A stretch of DNA of 11,037 nucleotides. Origin: Actinomyces viscosus (GTDB lineage Bacteria; Bacteroidota; Bacteroidia; Flavobacteriales_D; Crocinitomicaceae). Location of the stretch: the NCBI GenBank assembly GCA_943326975.2, contig CALPVI020000032.1, positions 1 to 11,037 on the forward strand, read 5' to 3'. Both the position numbers and the translations under genes were made by a program. Each line of letters opens with the position of its first letter. Within the stretch, counting starts at the first letter, position 1. Below are positions 7,125 through 11,037 of this stretch, one piece after another. The notes below the pieces were generated by a model. That model saw only the letters and a program-made list of their open reading frames with translations. It was not told the DNA's origin and did not search any database.

Positions 7125-8162
7125 TTGAAAATAGCAAAAGAAATAAAAACAGGTCTAATAGCACTATCAGCAATTGCTTTGTTGGTAGCTGGTGTAAACT
7201 TTTTGAAGGGAAATAGTTTTTTTGGAGGAGATGAAGTTTATTACGCCTATTTTCCAAACTCTGGTCAATTGACGGCAGCAACTTCAGTAACTTTAAATGG
7301 AGTAAGTGTTGGTAAAGTTTTGGCAGTTGAATATATGCCTAATGAGAAAGAAAATAGAAAGGTTAGGGTAACTTTTAATCTTCAAAATAAAGATGTTAAA
7401 ATTTCAAGAGGTTCAATTATAAAAATTGGAGCATTGGACTTTTTAACGAAAGGTATCATCATTGATTTAAATCCTGATTTATCAAAAGGCTATTACAAAC
7501 CTGGTGAATCAATTTTAGGAGAAGTTGAAGTTGATATTATTTCTCAAGTTAAAACCTATGCAGATCCTGTAGTGAATAAATTCAAAGGAATGATGACTGG
7601 ATTAGATAACTTTGTCAATAACGTTTCTGCGTTTTGGGATACAACAGCGAATTCACAAATTCATTCTGGATTTAAAGATTTAAAACTTGCAATTTCGAAA
7701 TTTGCAAATGTTGCTGATGAAGTTGAATCATTGGTTCAAGATGAAAGAATGAAATTAGATCATATTTTTGGGAATGTTGAGAGTATTACAAACAATCTTA
7801 AAATAAGTAATGAAAAAGTTGCTAGCATTATTGGTAATACTAAGAAAATTACCGATGATTTAGTTACAGCAGATTTTAAAAACGTAATTGGTGATGCACA
7901 ACAAACTATCAAGAAATTAAATAACTTATTAGTTGATGCTTCAAATGGATCAGGAACTTTAGGGAAATTAATTAAAGATGAAAAATTATATAACGAATTA
8001 GTTGAGACAAATTCAGAATTACAAAATTTAGTTAATGATATTCAGGTTCATCCTGAAAGATACATTCATTTCTCTGTATTAGGTGCAAAATCGAAAGGAG
8101 TACCTTTAACTAATCAAGAAGAGAAAAAATTTAGAAAATTATTAGATTCAATACCCGATTAA
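7125..8162 (+). CDS. mlaD: MlaD/MCE-family phospholipid-transport protein
   Basis: This is an inner-membrane-anchored periplasmic protein of the MCE family, which binds lipids in transport between the membranes. The 345 residues begin with a basic segment (KIAKEIKTG), then one membrane helix (about 11-27) and an MCE domain (about 37-117, with VTLNGVSVGKV at 55-65). The rest is a long, largely helical and probably coiled region (about 140-310). The C-terminal stretch GSGTLGKLIKDEKLY (275-289) recurs in flavobacterial homologues as I remember them. The start is TTG at 7125, 4 nt after the amidase stop; the family-typical N-terminus begins exactly here. No mlaE or mlaF permease/ATPase genes lie in the window, so partners must be elsewhere. 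Tight spacing to the amidase and the 11-nt gap to the Fe-S gene suggest one operon. Confidence 0.9.
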   Translation: MKIAKEIKTGLIALSAIALLVAGVNFLKGNSFFGGDEVYYAYFPNSGQLTAATSVTLNGVSVGKVLAVEYMPNEKENRKVRVTFNLQNKDVKISRGSIIKIGALDFLTKGIIIDLNPDLSKGYYKPGESILGEVEVDIISQVKTYADPVVNKFKGMMTGLDNFVNNVSAFWDTTANSQIHSGFKDLKLAISKFANVADEVESLVQDERMKLDHIFGNVESITNNLKISNEKVASIIGNTKKITDDLVTADFKNVIGDAQQTIKKLNNLLVDASNGSGTLGKLIKDEKLYNELVETNSELQNLVNDIQVHPERYIHFSVLGAKSKGVPLTNQEEKKFRKLLDSIPD

Positions 8163-8173
8163 ATTAAAATAAA

Positions 8174-9490
8174 ATGATAACTACAATTATATTTTCACTT
8201 TTATTAGTAGTAGGTTTTGGCCTTTTTACATTTAATTTTTTAAAAATTCGTTCAAATATCTTGTTAGGAAGAGATGTTGATAGAACTGATAATAAATCAG
8301 AACGTTGGAAAACAATGTTTCTAGTCGCTTTAGGGCAGAAAAAAATGTTTACTCGACCTATTCCTGCACTTTTGCATTTAGCTTTATATAGCGCTTTCGT
8401 AATAACTCAAATTGAGTTGATTGAAATAATAATTGATGGGATTACTGGAAGTCACCGATTTTTTCATGATAGTTTAGGAGCATTCTATACTTTTTTAATC
8501 AGTTTTATTGAGATTTTATCTGTGTTAGCACTAGTTGCAACTTTACTCTTTTTATCAAGAAGAAATTTGTTGAAATTGCCAAGATTGAACATGAAAGAAT
8601 TAGCTGGTTGGCCTAAAAAAGATGCTAATTTAATTTTGATAATGGAAATTATTTTGGTAACTTGTATATTCACTATGAATGGTGCTGATGAACAAGCAAG
8701 AATAATCGAAACTGGAAAAGGTTACGGTTTTACAGTAAGTTCATTTTTTGGGCCATTATTTTTTGGCGGATTTAAAGATATTCACACTTTACATATTTTA
8801 GAACAAATAGGATGGTGGGGTCATATTGTTATGGTTTTTGCATTTTTGAACTATTTACCATATTCCAAACATTTACATATTTTATTAGCTTTTCCAAATA
8901 CTTGGTATTCGAACTTGGAGAAAAAAGGAAAGTTTACAAATATGGAATCTGTTACAAAAGAAGTGAAGCTTATGATGGATCCAACAGCAGATCCTTATGC
9001 AGCTCAACCAGAAGGTGATGGAGTACATATGCCATTTGGAGCAAAAGATGTAACTGATTTGACTTGGAAAAATTTATTAGATGCTTATTCATGTACAGAA
9101 TGTGGTAGATGTACATCTTCTTGTCCTGCAAATGTTACAGGTAAGTTATTATCTCCAAGAAATATTATGATGAAGACGAGAGATCGTTTGGTAGAGATAG
9201 GGGATTTAAAAAGAAAGAATGGTTCAGAATATAATGATGGAAAAAGTTTATTAGGTGATTATATTACGGAAGAAGAAATATGGGCATGTACATCTTGCAA
9301 CGCTTGTGTTCAAGAATGTCCTGTTAATATTGACCCTTTATCGATTATAGTTGATTTAAGAAGATATTTAGTTATGGAAGAATCTAAAATCCCAACAGAA
9401 CTTACAGGAATGTTAACAAATATTGAAAATAATGGTGCCCCTTGGCAGTTTTCTCAAGCAGATAGACTGAATTGGGCAAATGAAGATTAA
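8174..9490 (+). CDS. Membrane haem-b / 2x[4Fe-4S] oxidoreductase subunit (HdrC-like; FadF/EtfD N-terminal half)
   Basis: This 438-residue protein has an N-terminal membrane part with about five helices (roughly 2-22, 64-87, 102-127, 150-168, 212-230). Histidines in or beside them (His68, His94, His98, His217, His233, His235) are candidate haem b ligands, as in NarI-like cytochromes. A cytoplasmic ferredoxin-like domain follows with two CX2CX2CX3CP clusters: Cys307/310/313/317 and Cys372/375/378/382. Between them lies the usual HdrC-type spacer (318-371). This matches the first part of single-chain FadF/EtfD/EMO proteins, which move electrons between ETF and menaquinone. The matching CCG-domain half is encoded at 10307 onward. 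The protein stops at PWQFSQADRLNWANED, close to where fused homologues would continue. The start ATG follows an A-rich leader without a Shine-Dalgarno. The function is inferred from architecture, and the electron donor is not shown. Confidence 0.85.
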   Translation: MITTIIFSLLLVVGFGLFTFNFLKIRSNILLGRDVDRTDNKSERWKTMFLVALGQKKMFTRPIPALLHLALYSAFVITQIELIEIIIDGITGSHRFFHDSLGAFYTFLISFIEILSVLALVATLLFLSRRNLLKLPRLNMKELAGWPKKDANLILIMEIILVTCIFTMNGADEQARIIETGKGYGFTVSSFFGPLFFGGFKDIHTLHILEQIGWWGHIVMVFAFLNYLPYSKHLHILLAFPNTWYSNLEKKGKFTNMESVTKEVKLMMDPTADPYAAQPEGDGVHMPFGAKDVTDLTWKNLLDAYSCTECGRCTSSCPANVTGKLLSPRNIMMKTRDRLVEIGDLKRKNGSEYNDGKSLLGDYITEEEIWACTSCNACVQECPVNIDPLSIIVDLRRYLVMEESKIPTELTGMLTNIENNGAPWQFSQADRLNWANED

Positions 9491-9536
9491 TTTTTGTTCA
9501 AATAAGTAATTTCAATAAATAAATAAACTACAAAAA

Positions 9537-9950
9537 ATGAAATTAGTTCAAAAAGAAGAAAATGGACATTTAATAAGTCCAGTTTTACCTGAAGATGTAA
9601 AGAATTACTTAATAGACATCGATGGGACAATTTGTGATGACATTCCAAATGAAGAACCTGAAAGAATGGCGACTGCTGCTTTATACCCTGAAGCATTGGT
9701 AACATTGAATAAATGGTATGGTGAAGGTCATATCATAACATTTTTTACTTCAAGAACAGAAGAACATAGAGAAGTAACAGAAAAATGGTTAAATGATCAT
9801 GGTTTTAAATACCACGGTTTGCTAATGAATAAGCCACGTGGAGGAAACTATCATTGGGTAGACAACCATATGGTTAGAGCAACACGATACGAAGGAAGAT
9901 TTACTGATTTAGTAGATAAAAAAGTAACCATTCAAGTATTTGAAAAATAA
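9537..9950 (+). CDS. Small HAD-like hydrolase of unknown substrate
   Basis: This is a 137-residue cytoplasmic protein with no signal or membrane segment. HAD motif I is clear: LIDIDGTIC (25-33), with nucleophile Asp27 and acid/base Asp29. Motif II is probably FTSR (70-73). Motif III/IV may be supplied by Lys99 and Asp109 in NKPRGGNYHWVDNH (98-111), a block that looks highly conserved. There is no room for a large cap domain. From memory, close Bacteroidota relatives are often labelled 'phosphoheptose isomerase', but no SIS sugar-isomerase fold is visible, so that name should not be copied. It begins 46 nt after the Fe-S gene, after an A-rich leader. The gap is long enough for a promoter, although I see only a near match. 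It ends 6 nt before the next gene. A phosphatase role on a small phosphorylated metabolite is the plain inference. Confidence 0.8.
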   Translation: MKLVQKEENGHLISPVLPEDVKNYLIDIDGTICDDIPNEEPERMATAALYPEALVTLNKWYGEGHIITFFTSRTEEHREVTEKWLNDHGFKYHGLLMNKPRGGNYHWVDNHMVRATRYEGRFTDLVDKKVTIQVFEK

Positions 9951-9956
9951 ATTGAA

Positions 9957-10304
9957 ATGAAATTAATAGTAGCACTTTCGTTTTTGTTTTTAATGAGTTT
10001 TTCTGTTTCATCAGATAAACTAAAATTAGATATTGAAGGTAATCCTCAATGTTTAGTAAGTGGAAAAGAGTATAAAATGAAAATCATCTTTACTGATGGT
10101 GCTTCTTATGATAATTTAATAATTAGCGGAAAAGGCATACATATTATTAAAAATTACAAGGAAGGTAATTACACAATAAAGGCAAGTGATATTCTAGAAA
10201 AAATTTCAATTATTGTAGCATACAAAGATGAACAGACACAAAAAGTTCAGGAATTGAATACTTTTGTTTTGGATGTTTGTTCAGATAATAATAGTAAAGA
10301 GTAG
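9957..10304 (+). CDS. Small secreted protein of unknown function
   Basis: I do not recognise this 115-residue protein. It starts with a clear signal peptide (MKLIVALSFLFLMSFSVSS, cleavage near 18-20), with no lipobox Cys. The mature part, about 96 residues, is hydrophilic and rich in alternating residues suggesting beta strands, for example EYKMKIIFTDG (38-48) and LEKISIIVAY (80-89). Two cysteines, Cys32 and Cys108, stand near the two ends of the mature chain and could form a disulfide closing an Ig-like sandwich. There is some likeness in feel to beta domains of Bacteroidota periplasmic proteins such as the GldM C-terminus, but nothing decisive. It lies 6 nt after the HAD-like gene and 2 nt before the CCG Fe-S gene, so it is almost certainly co-translated with them. 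The coding evidence is the signal peptide and tight packing. Confidence 0.75.
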   Translation: MKLIVALSFLFLMSFSVSSDKLKLDIEGNPQCLVSGKEYKMKIIFTDGASYDNLIISGKGIHIIKNYKEGNYTIKASDILEKISIIVAYKDEQTQKVQELNTFVLDVCSDNNSKE

Positions 10305-10306
10305 AT

Positions 10307-11037
10307 ATGAGTACAACAATTAAAGTTCCCACTATGGCTGAAAAATTAGCTAATGGTGAAACTGCAGATATTTTATTTTGGGTAGGTTGTTCAGGAAGTT
10401 TTGATGATCGCGCAAAAAAAATCACGAAAGCTTTAGTTCGAATTTTGAATAACTGTAATGTTAATTTTGCTGTTCTTGGAGCAGAAGAAAGTTGCACAGG
10501 AGACCCTGCTAAAAGAGCTGGTAATGAATTTACTTTTCAGATGCAAGCCATGATGAATATTCAGGTATTAGATGGATATGAGGTTAAAAAGATTGTAACT
10601 GCATGTCCTCATTGTTTCAATACGTTAAAAAATGAATATCCAGAATTAGGTGGGAAATATGAAGTAATTCATCATACACAATTAATTCAAGATTTAATTA
10701 ATACAGGAAAACTAACAATTAAAGAAGGTGGTCAGTTTAAAGGTCAGAAAATTACTTTTCATGATCCTTGCTATTTAGGTAGAGCAAACGATGTATATGA
10801 AGCACCTCGTGAATTAATTGAAAAATTAGACGCTGAATTGGTTGAAATGAAACGTTGCAAAACAAATGGACTTTGTTGCGGAGCGGGAGGAGCACAAATG
10901 TTTAAAGAAGCAGAAAAAGGAAATAAAGAAATTAACGTTGAAAGAACGGAGGATGCTTTAGAAACGAAAGCTACAATCATTGCCACAGGTTGCCCTTTCT
11001 GTAACACTATGATGACAGATGGTGTTAAAAACTTCAA
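10307..11037 (+). CDS. CCG-domain Fe-S oxidoreductase subunit (HdrB-like; FadF/EtfD C-terminal half), 3'-truncated by window
   Basis: The ATG at 10307 opens a frame that continues past the right edge: 243 codons are visible and only a short C-terminus should be missing. It has two CCG-type repeats that bind Fe-S clusters. The first is Cys28 (VGCSGSFDD), Cys63 (ESCTGD, a single Cys where HdrB has two) and Cys100/Cys103 (CPHC). The second is Cys155 (HDPCYLGR), Cys190/Cys191 (LCCGAGG) and Cys229/Cys232 (CPFC). The protein is cytoplasmic with no signal. Its sequence closely recalls the C-terminal half of fused FadF/EtfD membrane ETF dehydrogenases (WVGCSGSFDDR, VTACPHCFNTLKNEYP), so it most likely docks on the membrane Fe-S protein encoded at 8174-9490. 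It starts 2 nt after the small secreted protein. The first-repeat single-cysteine form appears to be the rule in this subfamily rather than a lesion. Confidence 0.88.
   Translation, partial: MSTTIKVPTMAEKLANGETADILFWVGCSGSFDDRAKKITKALVRILNNCNVNFAVLGAEESCTGDPAKRAGNEFTFQMQAMMNIQVLDGYEVKKIVTACPHCFNTLKNEYPELGGKYEVIHHTQLIQDLINTGKLTIKEGGQFKGQKITFHDPCYLGRANDVYEAPRELIEKLDAELVEMKRCKTNGLCCGAGGAQMFKEAEKGNKEINVERTEDALETKATIIATGCPFCNTMMTDGVKNF

Noticed and set aside
7042..7281. Leftward open frame across the amidase/mlaD junction
   Set aside because: Both genes on the plus strand are strongly supported by domains, and this frame has no family features.
10493..10504. Single cysteine in the first CCG repeat as a damaged Fe-S site
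   Set aside because: The ESCTGD form appears typical of FadF/EtfD-type proteins, and the remaining cysteines are all present.
10210..11037. Leftward open frames at 10210-10497 and 10771-11037
   Set aside because: They are opposite the CCG Fe-S gene, whose cysteine motifs prove the plus strand reading; the plus frame simply runs off the window.

Overview
The window is AT-rich (roughly 70% A+T by eye), has no recognisable Shine-Dalgarno sequences ahead of its genes, and carries protein families typical of Bacteroidota: an LptD with a C-terminal 'MHCW' motif, a SPOR-tailed Amidase_3 enzyme, a single-pass MlaD protein, and a two-gene haem/Fe-S oxidoreductase. The order lptD / amidase / mlaD / Fe-S protein is what I would expect from Flavobacteriales. 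I cannot place it to genus. It looks like chromosomal housekeeping DNA. I see no insertion sequences, phage genes, CRISPR, tRNA or rRNA.

Layout. Positions 1-81 hold the first 27 codons of a leftward gene, probably a lysophospholipid acyltransferase. Positions 82-237 are a divergent intergenic region with a perfect DnaA-box 9-mer, an inverted repeat and three tandem heptamers. Positions 238-3396 form a rightward cluster: an ABC-2 exporter ATPase, its permease (4-nt overlap), and a short Ppx/GppA phosphatase (1-nt gap). The leftward lptD (3403-5925, TTG start) meets ppx tail to tail with a 6-nt gap. From a short divergent region (5926-5992) a second rightward series runs to the window's end: amidase with SPOR domain, mlaD (TTG start), a membrane haem-b/2x[4Fe-4S] protein, a small HAD-like protein, a small secreted protein of unknown function, and an HdrB-type CCG-domain Fe-S protein cut off at the right edge.

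How the genes fit together. The centre is an envelope-biogenesis neighbourhood: LPS insertion into the outer membrane (LptD), peptidoglycan cleavage at division (amidase) and inner-to-outer membrane lipid traffic (MlaD). Downstream, the membrane Fe-S protein and the CCG protein together have the domains of the single-chain FadF/EtfD/EMO proteins, which pass electrons from electron-transfer flavoprotein to menaquinone. I infer that this is a split version of such an enzyme. Its two halves are separated by the HAD-like and secreted-protein genes, which makes that stretch (8174-11037) the part most worth a second look. No gene here is clearly a new system; the most original readings are the split EMO-like pair with two inserted genes and the two-cysteine LptD.
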